Position numbers and translations under genes: made by a program. Under the pieces are notes generated by a model that worked only from the letters and a program-made list of their open reading frames with translations, did not search any database and had not been told where the DNA came from. A stretch of DNA of 35,398 nt, from NCBI GenBank assembly GCA_003222535.1, contig QHWJ01000078.1, forward strand, positions 1 to 35,398, read 5' to 3'. This document shows, piece by piece, positions 1 to 8,228 of the stretch. Position 1 is the stretch's first letter. The number at the start of each line of letters is the position of its first letter. The DNA comes from Acidobacteriota bacterium (GTDB lineage Bacteria; Acidobacteriota; Vicinamibacteria; Vicinamibacterales; CAVVIG01).

Positions 1-1290
1 GTGTTGCCTTTCACCATCAAAGCCGACGAGGATGGGAATCGAAGGGATCGGGATGATCGCGATTTCCGCCAGAGTGAGCATCACAAGCACAATGTGAAAA
101 CTCCCGTCGGCCTCATTGGTGTGATCCCGGTGCCGGGCAACCCCGTCACGAGCGCGGACATTGCCTGGGTTGATCCGGGAACCGAACGGTACTATTTCGC
201 GGACCGATCGAACTTCGGCGTGGACATCATCGACGCCGAGAGCGATCTTTTCGTCGGTCGGGTGGGCGGTATGGCTGGGCCCCTGACGAGCGGCGGCGGG
301 ACCGCCCTCACGAACGGGCCAGGACCGAACGGAGTGTTGGTGACCCCGAGCCGGAAACTCTGGGCGGGGGACGGCAATAGCACAGCGCAGGTGGCGGACG
401 TCGACCCGGACTCGCCAACGTACCTGCAGATCCTCCACTCGGTCAGCACCGCGATCCCCGCGTGCGACAGCGCGACAGCCCATTACTGTGGTCGCGCGGA
501 CGAACTTGGCTACGATCCGAGAGATCGCCTCATTCTGATCGCGAACAACGCACCCCTCTCGGTCGCCGCCCCGCATGCCGCCATTGACCCGTATGCGACG
601 TTCATTTCCGCCATGCCTCCGTACACGGTGCTCGGCCATCTGACCTTTGCAGGGGCTGGCGGGTTGGAGCAACCCCTGTGGGACCGCGAAATCCGCCGGT
701 TCTTTCTCACCGTCCCGGGAAAAATAGCCGGTGGCATCGTCGTGACCGGCCCATCGATTGCCGTCATCGACCCCAAGAGCATGATGGTTGAAAAGAGCTA
801 CGCACTGGACTGCCAGGCGCTCGCGGGCACGACCAGCGCGAGCATTACGGGAATCGCGCTCGGTGCGTTCCAGCATTTGCTCGTGTCGGCGTGTGGCTTT
901 CCGATCGTCTTGAACGCGCTGACCGGCCACGTGTTCAATGTCATCAAGCAAGTCGGGGGTGGTGATGAGGTGTGGCACAATCCCGGCGACGGCCGCTTCT
1001 ATGTGACGGGGCTCGACACCAGCACGCCGCCGGTGCAGTCGGTCGGCGTCATCGATGCGGAAACGAGCACGTGGCTGCAGAACGTGCCGAACGTCAGAGG
1101 CAAGAACCCGGCCGCCTTTGCGGAGACCAATCACACCTTCACCATCGTTCAGCTCAATGCCGCAATTGTCGCCAACCCCGCGACCGACAACAGCACGTGC
1201 ACTCTGTTCGGCTTCAGGGGCACGGGGTGCATCGCCGTCTTCCGCCACGCCACGAAGGCCGAGGATGACGATGGTGAGGATGAGAAGTAA
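1..1290 (+). CDS. YncE-like beta-propeller protein, 5' end outside window
   Basis: The frame is open from base 1, so the GTG there is probably internal and the real start and any signal peptide lie outside. The 429 visible residues are rich in Gly, Asp and Val and show repeated strand patterns such as VIDPKSMMVEKSY, IAWVDPGTERYYFADRS and GVIDAETSTWLQNVPNV. These resemble the blades of YncE/NHL-type beta-propellers, which are often secreted or periplasmic binding or scaffold proteins. There are several Cys residues and a strongly acidic tail (EDDDGEDEK). No catalytic motif is seen. The gene is followed by about 260 bases that hold a kinase remnant, then by the TonB receptor on the other strand. 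The propeller assignment rests on repeat style only, and no specific substrate can be proposed. Confidence 0.7.
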   Translation: MLPFTIKADEDGNRRDRDDRDFRQSEHHKHNVKTPVGLIGVIPVPGNPVTSADIAWVDPGTERYYFADRSNFGVDIIDAESDLFVGRVGGMAGPLTSGGGTALTNGPGPNGVLVTPSRKLWAGDGNSTAQVADVDPDSPTYLQILHSVSTAIPACDSATAHYCGRADELGYDPRDRLILIANNAPLSVAAPHAAIDPYATFISAMPPYTVLGHLTFAGAGGLEQPLWDREIRRFFLTVPGKIAGGIVVTGPSIAVIDPKSMMVEKSYALDCQALAGTTSASITGIALGAFQHLLVSACGFPIVLNALTGHVFNVIKQVGGGDEVWHNPGDGRFYVTGLDTSTPPVQSVGVIDAETSTWLQNVPNVRGKNPAAFAETNHTFTIVQLNAAIVANPATDNSTCTLFGFRGTGCIAVFRHATKAEDDDGEDEK

Positions 1291-1388
1291 CAAACGAATC
1301 CGGAAGGTCCTGGAGCGCGGGTGAGGCTGACAGGGGCTGCCCGGCCGTTCCGCCGGCAGGCCCACCGTTATACAGCTCACCACAACCA

Positions 1389-1535
1389 GTGTCGCTGTCT
1401 GCCGGCACGCGCCCCGGGCCGTACGAAATCCTGACGCCGCTCGGCGCGAGCGGCATGCCGAGGTGTATTACGCGCGCGACACGACGCTGAATCGCGACTC
1501 GCGATCAAAGTCCTGGCCGAGTCGTTCGCCAGAGT
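1389..1535 (+). pseudogene. Remnant of a Hanks-type Ser/Thr protein kinase N-lobe
   Basis: From GTG 1389 the translation reads MSLSAGTRPGPYEILTPLGA, then SGM, which is the usual N-terminus and glycine loop of bacterial PknB-like kinases. The frame then shifts to give EVYYARDTTLNRD, and shifts again to give AIKVLAESFA, which contains the ATP-anchoring Lys of the VAIK motif. Two frameshifts in about 120 bases and no C-lobe mean the gene is dead. The remnant stops just before the 3' end of the convergent TonB receptor gene at 1556, so the rest was probably deleted. The family match is clear by eye; the exact lesion sites are approximate. Confidence 0.75.
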
Positions 1536-1555
1536 CGGACCGCAACGGCCGGCGG

Positions 1556-4336
1556 CTAAAACGAGATCCGCCCTCCCACTCGCACCAGCGTGCCCATCAC
1601 AATGGCCGACGGACGCCCGAGCGACGAGCCGATCGTCGTCACGGCGTTGGTCACCGCGTTGTTGTTGAACAGGTTGTAGACGTCCAGCGTCGGCTCGAAC
1701 TTCGTCCCCCCGCTCTTGAACACCTTCACGAGTCTCAGATCGACCAGGTTCTGCCACGGGTACCCGTAGTCGCCGCGGGGGACGGCCTGAACGTTCTGCG
1801 TCACCTGCGTGAGCCCCGGCACGATGGATGTGGTGACGATCAAGATCCGCATTTGGGGCAGGCCGGTCGCCTCGCGGATCGATCCGGAGAACTGAACGTC
1901 GGCCGGCAGCCGATAGCTGAAGCCGCCGCGAACCTGGTAGGTCGAATCGAACCCGACCAACCCGGTGTTGTTGATGCGGAAGTTCGGGTTGTTGAGATCG
2001 TTGCTGTCCTGATCCCCGTAGTCGCGCCCGATGGTGAGTCCGCCGAACATGGTGGCGCGATTCAGCCGTGTGTTCACCTGGAGCTCAACCCCGTTGTAGT
2101 GCTGCTCGAGTTCGGGGAGCGTCGTCAACACGTTGCGGACGGCACCGCGCGTGGCCGGATCCTGGTTGTAGATCGTCAGCGTCTGATTCGTCAGCGGATT
2201 CGCGATCGTCACCGGCGTGTAGGCTGTCGAGGGCACGGCGGCGTTCACGGTCGTGTACAAGTCGGCGAACCGCCGCCCGTAATACCCGACGCTGACCGCG
2301 GTGAAGCGCCCGATCTGCCGCTGCAGCAACGCGGTGTACTCCCACTGGTGCGGCCGCTTGAGGCCCGGGTCGACGTTGCCAAGCGTCGGCTGCAGCGAGC
2401 CGGTGCAGCGCGCGGACACGATCTCGCTGTTTTGCGCGATGAGATCGCCGTTGGTGTCGCTCCATGGACACGTCTGAAAGGAAATGTTCCGCTGGTTCAG
2501 CGGCTGGATGATCGCGACGCCCTCCAGCCGGTCGTAGCGGCTCACGCCGCCCTTGACGGCCGTGCGGCCGTCATCGAACACGTCCCACGAGAAGCCCAGC
2601 CGCGGCGACACCGTGTTCCAGTTCACGATGCCGTTCTGCGCGGCGAAGTCGCGCGCGGGCGTCCACGTGCCGGCCGGCGCACTCTGCGCCGGAATCGACA
2701 TGACGTATTTCTCGTAGCGGAGGCCCGGGTTCAGCGTCCATCGGCCGAGCCGCCAGGAATCCTGCGCGAACAGGGCCGTATTCACGCCTTCTTCTTTGTG
2801 GCCGCTCGGGGTGTTCACGAGCCGCACAGAATTCGCCACGCCGTTGCTCGTGATCTGCAGGATGTCGCCGCGCATGGTGAACAGCTCCTGCGACCAGCCG
2901 GTGCGAACCTGCGTACCGACTTTCAGGCTGTGCGATCCGGTGACGTACGAGACGTTTCCCGCATAGGTGAACATTCGCGCGCTGTTGGTGTCCATGCGCG
3001 GCGAGACCCCGCTGATGGCCGAGCGGATCTGGTCGAACGTGGCGACCGCGCCCCCCGCCGCGTCGGGTTCGAAGCCCAGGGTGTAGTTGACCGGCAGCGT
3101 GAACATCGCCGCCTCGGCCAGCAGCCGGTTGCCGATGGTCGACGACCACTTGATCTCGCCGATGTAATTGAGCTGCGTCGTCTGCACGACGTCCGAGATC
3201 GGATCGTTGAGGCTCGCCGTCAGCCAGTTGTTGGGCCGATGGCCGCGCCACTTGATGCTGCGATCGTAATGAAACGAGAACTTGTTGTTCTTCTTCGCCT
3301 GCAGTGTGAAGCGGATGGTGGCGTCGCTGATGTGCTGATCGTCAACCGCCTGCTCGCCCGTCGACGTGAAGGTGTTGCCGAGGAAGTTGTTCGCACTCCA
3401 GCGGCGGAACGTCCCGAAGAACCAGAGGCGATCGCGCCTGACCGGACCGCCGAGCGTGACGTTCACGTCGTACACGCTCTGCACTCGATTCTGCTTCCTG
3501 AAGCCGAGATCAACGAGGTTCTGCGACAGGTTGTCCGCCTGCATGCGGTCGTTGGCGCCGGTGATGAAGACCGTGCCGTGGTACGTGTTGCCGCCGTCGT
3601 GCGGAATCATGTTGATCTGTACGCCGCCCACGGGCGCCTCGGCCGGCAGCGAGCTGGTCTGATAGCCGATCTCTTCCATCAGCCCGTCGTTGAAATAGAA
3701 TCCGGTCTGGTTGCCGCCGAAGCCGATGTGCTGAATCTGCACGCCGTCGACCATGAACACGTTGTCGTTGTTCGACGATCCGTGCACCTGAAGCGTCGGC
3801 TGCTGCATCACCTGCGTTCCGCCGACGTCCGGCGTCTGGGTCGTGACGCCCGCGATCAGCTGCCCGACGGCGAACGGATCCTTCCCGGTGGGAATCGTGT
3901 CCAGCCGCTCGCGGTTCATGACCGACTGCGACACCGAGCCGCGCACGTCGACGAGAGGCGATTCGCCCGTGACCGTCACAGACTCCTGAAGCTGGCCGAG
4001 CGACAACTCGGCGTTGATGGTCGCGGTGAACGACGTCGGCAGGCCGATCCCTTCTCGCTTCACCGACCGGAAGCCGGTGAGGGTGAAGGTCACCGCATAG
4101 ACGCCCGGCCGCAGGTTCTCGATCTTGTAGCTGCCGGCGGTGTCGGTCACCGCGGTGCGGGTCCCTTCGATAAGGGCGGCGCTGGCGGCTTCCACGCTGA
4201 CGCCCGGCAGGACGCCGCCCGAACTGTCGCGCACGACGCCGGCGATCGCGCTTTGCGCAAGGGCCGATGGCGCCGGCGCGATCGTCAGGAGCGTCGCGAC
4301 GAGGACAATCCGATGTGTGAAACCCGACGTGGTCAT
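1556..4336 (-). CDS. Oar-like TonB-dependent outer-membrane receptor
   Basis: A 926-residue outer-membrane protein. A signal peptide (hydrophobic run ending APSALAQS) is followed by a carboxypeptidase-regulatory-like domain at about 30-115 (IAGVVRDSSGGVLPGVSVEA, then GSYKIENLRPGVYAVTFTL). Next come a plug-like region with VTVTGESPLVDV and a long beta-barrel ending RVGGRISF with a terminal Phe. This architecture is the Oar-type receptor that is greatly expanded in Acidobacteriota; the ligand is usually unknown and oligosaccharides or peptides are typical guesses. I chose ATG 4336 because GGAGG lies 5 bases upstream; an in-frame ATG at 4348 would add four residues and has no such site. It is transcribed alone, convergent with the genes at the left end. 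Confidence 0.93.
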   Translation of the reverse strand: MTTSGFTHRIVLVATLLTIAPAPSALAQSAIAGVVRDSSGGVLPGVSVEAASAALIEGTRTAVTDTAGSYKIENLRPGVYAVTFTLTGFRSVKREGIGLPTSFTATINAELSLGQLQESVTVTGESPLVDVRGSVSQSVMNRERLDTIPTGKDPFAVGQLIAGVTTQTPDVGGTQVMQQPTLQVHGSSNNDNVFMVDGVQIQHIGFGGNQTGFYFNDGLMEEIGYQTSSLPAEAPVGGVQINMIPHDGGNTYHGTVFITGANDRMQADNLSQNLVDLGFRKQNRVQSVYDVNVTLGGPVRRDRLWFFGTFRRWSANNFLGNTFTSTGEQAVDDQHISDATIRFTLQAKKNNKFSFHYDRSIKWRGHRPNNWLTASLNDPISDVVQTTQLNYIGEIKWSSTIGNRLLAEAAMFTLPVNYTLGFEPDAAGGAVATFDQIRSAISGVSPRMDTNSARMFTYAGNVSYVTGSHSLKVGTQVRTGWSQELFTMRGDILQITSNGVANSVRLVNTPSGHKEEGVNTALFAQDSWRLGRWTLNPGLRYEKYVMSIPAQSAPAGTWTPARDFAAQNGIVNWNTVSPRLGFSWDVFDDGRTAVKGGVSRYDRLEGVAIIQPLNQRNISFQTCPWSDTNGDLIAQNSEIVSARCTGSLQPTLGNVDPGLKRPHQWEYTALLQRQIGRFTAVSVGYYGRRFADLYTTVNAAVPSTAYTPVTIANPLTNQTLTIYNQDPATRGAVRNVLTTLPELEQHYNGVELQVNTRLNRATMFGGLTIGRDYGDQDSNDLNNPNFRINNTGLVGFDSTYQVRGGFSYRLPADVQFSGSIREATGLPQMRILIVTTSIVPGLTQVTQNVQAVPRGDYGYPWQNLVDLRLVKVFKSGGTKFEPTLDVYNLFNNNAVTNAVTTIGSSLGRPSAIVMGTLVRVGGRISF

Positions 4337-4362
4337 GCATGCCTCCATCTTTGGCGGAGCCT

Positions 4363-4391
4363 AAACTACGGCGGCCCCGCGCGCGAGTCAA
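4363..4391 (-). promoter_or_regulatory. Sigma-70-like promoter of the TonB receptor
   Basis: On the minus strand TTGACT (4391-4386) and TAGTTT (4368-4363) are separated by exactly 17 bases. The -35 matches the consensus at 5 of 6 positions and the -10 at only 3 of 6. The predicted start of transcription near 4356 leaves a leader of about 20 bases that contains the GGAGG site. The spacing and position are good; activity is inferred. Confidence 0.45.
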
Positions 4392-4406
4392 TGAGCAGCA
4401 TCATGT

Positions 4407-4460
4407 TTTTTCGTGTGTTTCGCGCGTTTCGTGGCTTTCGGGTTTTTCGTGGTCTCGTTT
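4407..4460. repeat. Nonamer array (TTTCGTG type) upstream of TonB promoter
   Basis: Six consecutive 9-base units can be read: TTTTTCGTG, TGTTTCGCG, CGTTTCGTG, GCTTTCGGG, TTTTTCGTG, GTCTCGTTT. A nearly identical 27-base stretch occurs at 29495-29521, and the reverse-oriented form (CACGAAA) occurs at 12844 and 29421. The rest of the gap up to 4562 shows nothing recognisable. Confidence 0.75.
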
Positions 4461-4562
4461 CCCGATTGCAATCCGCGCCTCGAGTCCTACTTCTTTCCGA
4501 TGACGTTTTGGCGAACGACAGCCGGCCGCGCGGGGGCTCGGTCGGCCTTCTCGCTTCGAGCT

Positions 4563-5063
4563 TCACAACCCGACGCGGTAGAACGCGGACTGCCCGAAGT
4601 TCTCCTCGATCTCCATCTCCATGGCCGTCAACCCGCGCGCGCCCATCGACTCCAGCTCGGCGCGCAGACGGCCCGCGAGCAGCTCTGCGAGCATCTCCAC
4701 GGTCGTGTTCGGGATCGGGAGCAGGACGCAGTCGCGCCGCGGAAAGAGATAGCGCGGCGTCCCTTCGTAGGCGACCGTCACCGATTCTCCTGTTTCGACG
4801 ACCTGCAGGCGAGCGTTCTCGAGCGGGAGGAGCACCTTGTGGTCGATCTCGTCGCACAGGCGTCGCATGATTTTCTTGAGCGTCACGAAATCGAACACCC
4901 ACCAGCTCTCCTCGTCGAGCTGCCCCTCGAGCGTGACGTGCGCGCGGTAGTTGTGGCCGTGCAACCCTTCACAGCGGTGCCCTTCGAAGGTGATGAAGTG
5001 CGCCGAGGCGAAGACGAGATCATCCTTGGTGACCGACACGCGGAACTCACCGCGTCGCTGCAT
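4563..5063 (-). CDS. 6-pyruvoyl-tetrahydropterin synthase / QueD family protein
   Basis: A 166-residue T-fold enzyme. The zinc ligands are visible as FASAHF and the two His of HGHNY, and the Cys of CEGLHGHNY fits the catalytic CxxxHGH motif of the QueD/PTPS family, which acts on dihydroneopterin triphosphate. The conserved C-terminal Glu region is MEMEIEENFGQSAFY. The start ATG 5063 has GGAGG 5 bases upstream. It overlaps the end of the preceding Orf19-like gene by 17 bases, so the two are probably co-translated. In this neighbourhood a pterin role linked to H4MPT biosynthesis is more likely than queuosine synthesis, because no queC/E/F neighbours are present. PTPS homologues near H4MPT genes are known in methylotrophs and planctomycetes. 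The actual substrate is inference. Confidence 0.88.
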   Translation of the reverse strand: MQRRGEFRVSVTKDDLVFASAHFITFEGHRCEGLHGHNYRAHVTLEGQLDEESWWVFDFVTLKKIMRRLCDEIDHKVLLPLENARLQVVETGESVTVAYEGTPRYLFPRRDCVLLPIPNTTVEMLAELLAGRLRAELESMGARGLTAMEMEIEENFGQSAFYRVGL

Positions 5064-6147
5064 CGCATCCTCCAACGGCGCGTCCGGGATCGCTCGGCTG
5101 AACGCCTCGCGCTCCAGGAGGCAGGGGCGCTCCAAGAGGCGGGAGGGGGGCCCCACGAGCCAGGAGGGCGAGCCTTTCAGGCGAGCCGAACAATGACCAG
5201 CCGCCGCCGAGCAGCTCGACGAAGATCGCCGCCGCCGTGAGATCCGCGGTCGTGCCCGGGTTGGCCACGTTGCGAGCGTCCCGCAGCCGGAGATCCATCT
5301 CGCCGATCGCCCGCCGGCCCGCCGCCGAGCGGACGCCGCCCTCGGCGAGGACGGCGCGCGCCTGCTGCGATACTTCTGCCGCGACTGTCGTCCCGCTGCG
5401 GCGGGCCACGTGCGTGTCCGGGGCGGCGGCGAGCAGAGTGAGAAACGTTTCGACGACGGCGTCATCCCACGAGAGGCCGTCGCGGCGCGCCCGGTCGAGC
5501 GCGGGGGCGCCGGTGCCGAACGTCGCCTCGAACGCGGTGGCGTACTCCCGCGCAATACCGTCCCGATCGGCGGCAAGCCGCATCACTTCGAGCAGTGTCA
5601 TCGTCGGCTCGTCCGCGACATCCTGCGCCTCCGCCCGTCCGAGCCCGCCTGGTGCCGCTCTCCGAATCGCCGCGTACACATCGCGGGCGTCGTGCACGGT
5701 AGTCGACTCGAGCACGGCACCGAGCGCGCCACGAAGGCCCATCCGCGAGAGTCCGTTCGATGAGCCGTCGGGTCGCGGATTGCGGACTGCCGATTGCGGA
5801 TCGGAATCCGTCCGCGCTGATTCCAGAAGGGCCGCGCGAGCAAGCGGGGCCAGGAGCAGGACGATGCCGAGATTCGTGTTCGAGCGGGTCCAGCGCGCGG
5901 TCGCCTCGACAGCGAGGCGGACCGTCGCGCCGACGGGGCGTGTGGCGGCGCCCGCCAGCGGCCCCCCAATCGCAGCGGCGCTGGCGAGAAGGTCCTCGTA
6001 ACGGAAGTCGGCGAAGTGCCGCCCCGGAGAAACGTTGCCCGGCTTAGGGGCGCTCGCCTCGAGGAGACAGGCGAGCTGCGCGGCGGCTGTGACATCTGCC
6101 GCCGCCGGCACGCTGCGCGAAGGGGACGGTACGCCGACTCCCATCAT
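5047..6147 (-). CDS. CitG/triphosphoribosyl-dephospho-CoA synthase-like protein (methylotroph Orf19 type)
   Basis: A 366-residue homologue of the CitG/MdcB family. Family signatures are ASAPKPGNVSPGRHF near the N-terminus, NTNLGIVLLLAPLARAA in the middle and DEPTMTLLEVM in the second half. In methylotrophs such a protein (Orf19) accompanies H4MPT-pathway genes; its reaction there is not settled and may be a phosphoribosyl or nucleotidyl transfer in cofactor synthesis. ATG 6147 overlaps the stop of the ATP-grasp gene as ATGA, indicating translational coupling. Two oddities are visible. A heptamer array at about 5765-5813 encodes a loop around SDPQSAVRNP. The family fold appears to end near ELLGGGWSLF, after which about 45 low-complexity Ala/Pro/Gly/Leu residues run through a dispersed repeat at 5163. 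Confidence 0.82.
   Translation of the reverse strand: MMGVGVPSPSRSVPAAADVTAAAQLACLLEASAPKPGNVSPGRHFADFRYEDLLASAAAIGGPLAGAATRPVGATVRLAVEATARWTRSNTNLGIVLLLAPLARAALLESARTDSDPQSAVRNPRPDGSSNGLSRMGLRGALGAVLESTTVHDARDVYAAIRRAAPGGLGRAEAQDVADEPTMTLLEVMRLAADRDGIAREYATAFEATFGTGAPALDRARRDGLSWDDAVVETFLTLLAAAPDTHVARRSGTTVAAEVSQQARAVLAEGGVRSAAGRRAIGEMDLRLRDARNVANPGTTADLTAAAIFVELLGGGWSLFGSPERLALLARGAPLPPLGAPLPPGARGVQPSDPGRAVGGCDAATR
5163..5187. repeat. 25-base dispersed repeat, copy 1
   Basis: This stretch is the exact reverse complement of 31077-31101. Each copy contains two GGCTCGCC units separated by TGAAA. Here it lies inside the 3' end of the Orf19-like gene and supplies part of its unusual C-terminal tail. 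Confidence 0.85.
5765..5813. repeat. Heptamer array inside the Orf19-like gene
   Basis: On the minus strand consecutive 7-base units can be read: ATCCGCA, ATCGGCA, GTCCGCA, ATCCGCG. Three heptamers equal seven codons, so the array keeps the frame and encodes the loop around SDPQSAVRNP. This segment looks out of place in the CitG-like fold and is probably an in-frame repeat insertion. Confidence 0.65.
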
Positions 6148-7040
6148 GCCGGGCGCGCCTCCGACACACGGCACAACAGGTGATCCACGATCGCCCCTGC
6201 CACGTCGAGCCCTGTGGCGTGCTGAAGCCCCTGCCATCCGGGGATGCCGTTGACTTCCAGCACGAACACCGTCCCTTCACGCGACGGGAGCAGGTCCACG
6301 CCGGCATAGTCCGCGCCCACGGCGGCTGCTGCGCGCACGGCAAGCTGTCGCCACGCTGTCGGCAGCTCGAACGCGTGCGCCGACCCACCGCGCGAGACGT
6401 TGGTGCGCCATTCGCCCTCGGGCGCTCGCCGCTCGATCGCGCCCAGCGCGCGGCCACCGACCACAAAGACGCGCACGTCGCGGCCGCCGTGATCGATCGT
6501 GCGCTGCACGTAGAACACGGCCCGTAATTGCTCCAGGGATTGCACCACGCGCAAGGCGACGTCGGGATCGCTCACGCGCACCATACCGTACCCCATCGAG
6601 CCGAAGATCGGCTTGACGATCACGTCGCCCATCGTCCGAACCGCCGCCATCGCGTCAGCCGTACTGTCGCACACGACGGTCTCGGGCGTCGGCAGCCCGG
6701 CCTCCTGCAGCAGGGCCGTCGTATAGAACTTGTCGACCGAGCGCTCGATCGCGCGTGGGGAATTCATCACGAGGACGCCACGCTTCTCGATCCAGTGTAG
6801 CGCGTCCACGCGATAGATAATCTGCTCGAGCGATCCATTGGGGATGATCCGCGCGAGCACCGCGTCGGCGTCGAAAATGGCCGTGCTCCCGATCGAGAGT
6901 CCCCCGGCGCCGCCGGTGCCAAGGCGCGCAACCAGCCCCTCGTACGGTAGCACTCGGCCGGAGTGCCGGCGTTCGGCCAGGGCGCGGCACAACTCGCCGG
7001 TGTGCCAGCCGGCGCGTGCGCTGAGGATGACGATGTGCAT
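6144..7040 (-). CDS. RimK/MptN-like ATP-grasp ligase
   Basis: A 298-residue ATP-grasp enzyme. The ATP-binding loop VIVKPIFGSMGYGM is in the middle, followed by DVRVFVVGG, the NVSRGG loop and the metal-binding VLEVNGIPGWQGLQ near the C-terminus. It belongs to the RimK family, which ligates Glu to a carboxylate. The H4MPT:alpha-L-glutamate ligase MptN and the methylotroph Orf7 are members, and the neighbours make that the best guess. The start ATG 7040 (MHIVILSARAGWHTGEL) fits the family's N-terminus; a longer frame to 7211 is only repeat DNA. No Shine-Dalgarno site is seen, and a heptamer repeat begins 10 bases upstream. It is the first gene of a three-gene operon and its stop overlaps the next start. 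Confidence 0.85.
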   Translation of the reverse strand: MHIVILSARAGWHTGELCRALAERRHSGRVLPYEGLVARLGTGGAGGLSIGSTAIFDADAVLARIIPNGSLEQIIYRVDALHWIEKRGVLVMNSPRAIERSVDKFYTTALLQEAGLPTPETVVCDSTADAMAAVRTMGDVIVKPIFGSMGYGMVRVSDPDVALRVVQSLEQLRAVFYVQRTIDHGGRDVRVFVVGGRALGAIERRAPEGEWRTNVSRGGSAHAFELPTAWRQLAVRAAAAVGADYAGVDLLPSREGTVFVLEVNGIPGWQGLQHATGLDVAGAIVDHLLCRVSEARPA

Positions 7041-7049
7041 CTGGACGCG

Positions 7050-7220
7050 TTGGTCCTTGGTCCTTGGTCGTTGGTTCTTGGTGCTTAGTCCGTCCCTGGT
7101 CCGTGGTCCGTCCTTTGTCCTTGGTGGCCCGTCGGACCACTTGGTCCCTTCGTCCGCGCGCCGAAGACCAAGGACCAAGGAACCAAGGACCGACCAAGCA
7201 CGAAGAACCAAGCACTAAGG
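7050..7220. repeat. Inverted pair of TTGGTCC heptamer arrays
   Basis: From 7050 the plus strand reads TTGGTCC, TTGGTCC, TTGGTCG, TTGGTTC, TTGGTGC, TTAGTCC, then degenerate GTCCGTG-like units to about 7124. From 7163 to 7220 the complementary type appears (GACCAAG, GACCAAG, GAACCAAG, CACTAAG). The arms could form a long imperfect hairpin. The array lies between the ATP-grasp start codon and the mch remnant, where a promoter would be expected. Confidence 0.8.
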
Positions 7221-7350
7221 ACGTTGCTGCTCGAACAGCCGTGCGCGCAGCACATCCGGGTCGAGCCGCCCGGCGTGAGATATCCGCCCGCTCGTCGTGC
7301 TGGTGAGCCGCACAACGGCGGGCTGAAGAGCGTCGGGTCGATTTTATACG
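7215..7350 (-). pseudogene. mch: Frameshifted 3' fragment of a second mch gene
   Basis: The minus strand reads YKIDPTLFSP, then after a one-base loss VVRLTSTTSGRISHAGRLD and PDVLRARLFEQQRP, ending at TAG 7215. The intact Mch in this window ends YKIDPMLFSPAEVWLTSTTS, then GRTFHAGRLDADVLRASLFER. Base by base I count about 14 mismatches and one gap over about 120 positions (7228-7348 against 12932-13052). Only the 3' end of the gene is present. It lies directly upstream of the ATP-grasp operon and in the same orientation as the intact copy. Confidence 0.88.
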
Positions 7351-8228
7351 GGTTGACGTGCTGGCCCGTCCCCGGCGGGGCCCCGCGAGGCAGCCTCGGG
7401 TGGCACCAGGTGTGGCGGCCGCCTGCGCTTGATTGCTGACATCAGCCCGCGGTTGTCCGGCTATCTGGTGAAACACCCCGGCAACGTCGAGTTCTTGAGC
7501 GCTCGCAACGCCCGGTCTCGGCGATCTGACTCCGACCGAGAGTAGAACCAGATCAATCGCGCTCCTGGACGGTAAACGCGAGGACACCGTCGGCTTCGCG
7601 GGTCGCCACCAGGTGTCCTGCTATGAATCCGCTCATAAAATCGATGCAAAGTGTCTGTAAAGAAAACGCTACGGGTACGTATCTCAAACACCAGTCTGAT
7701 CGCGTCTCGGAGAGATCCACGAGAATCCGCCAGAATTCCAGGCTGAATCGGAAACGGTAGAGCTGGCCCTCACCTTGCTATTGAGGCTATTGCGCGCGGC
7801 GACGCGTTTTGGACCTGAGTTGAAAAGAAGGGTATGTAAAGGCATCGACAAACATCGAAGAGCGCCGCCAGAGTTCTGCATCGTATTGCCGCGAGCAGAG
7901 CGCGAACGCGAAAGCCCATTGAGACCAGACGGTTCCGGCGTTCACGACATCTGCACCTGGTGATTTGATGTTCGCCCGCCGCGAGCGCTGAACCACCAGC
8001 CGTTCTCGCAATCGCCGGTGCGGCCGCATCCACGGCCGCATCCAATGTTTGGCGATTCTCCAACTCAACGTCCGTTTTGCGACCTCTTTCTGGCCGTCTG
8101 GCCGGAGGCGTATCGAGCTGGAAGACAGTCGGTAGAACGCCAGGCACGTGGCGAGGACGGAAAACTTCGACGAAGACTGATTCCCTGGGCCTCATGAACC
8201 ATCACGTCGAGTCGGGGCAATTGACAGC
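7351..8228. other. Region without a recognisable gene
   Basis: About 880 bases. Near 7363-7420 there is GC-rich DNA with short hairpins (for example GAGG-CAG-CCTC). A short minus-strand frame at about 7632-7549 reads MSGFIAGHLVATREADGV and onward to TVQERD. It looks protein-like but is only 27 codons and I do not recognise it. A plus-strand stretch near 7438-7510 reads ADISPRLSGYLVKHPGNVEF. The region is probably decayed coding DNA. Base composition from about 7600 to 7900 is more AT-rich than the neighbours. Confidence 0.4.

Noticed and set aside
1463-4870. Plus-strand open frame of 1135 codons
   Set aside because: It lies antisense to the TonB receptor and the translation is Arg/His/Val-rich without any family motif. 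It is a high-GC shadow frame.
4563-5063. Queuosine pathway assignment (QueD)
   Set aside because: The family is shared, but the operon partners are H4MPT-type and no queC, queE or queF lies nearby. The QueA-like fragment at 26.2 kb is dead and far away.
4563-5576. 337-residue version of the PTPS-like protein
   Set aside because: The first 170 residues are an off-frame reading of the Orf19-like gene. GGAGG before ATG 5063 and family length fix the shorter form.
7050-7220. CRISPR array
   Set aside because: The units are contiguous 7-base repeats without unique spacers and no cas genes are present.
7770-8195. Minus-strand frame of 141 codons
   Set aside because: No ribosome site, no family motif, and Arg/Ala-rich sequence in a region that looks decayed.
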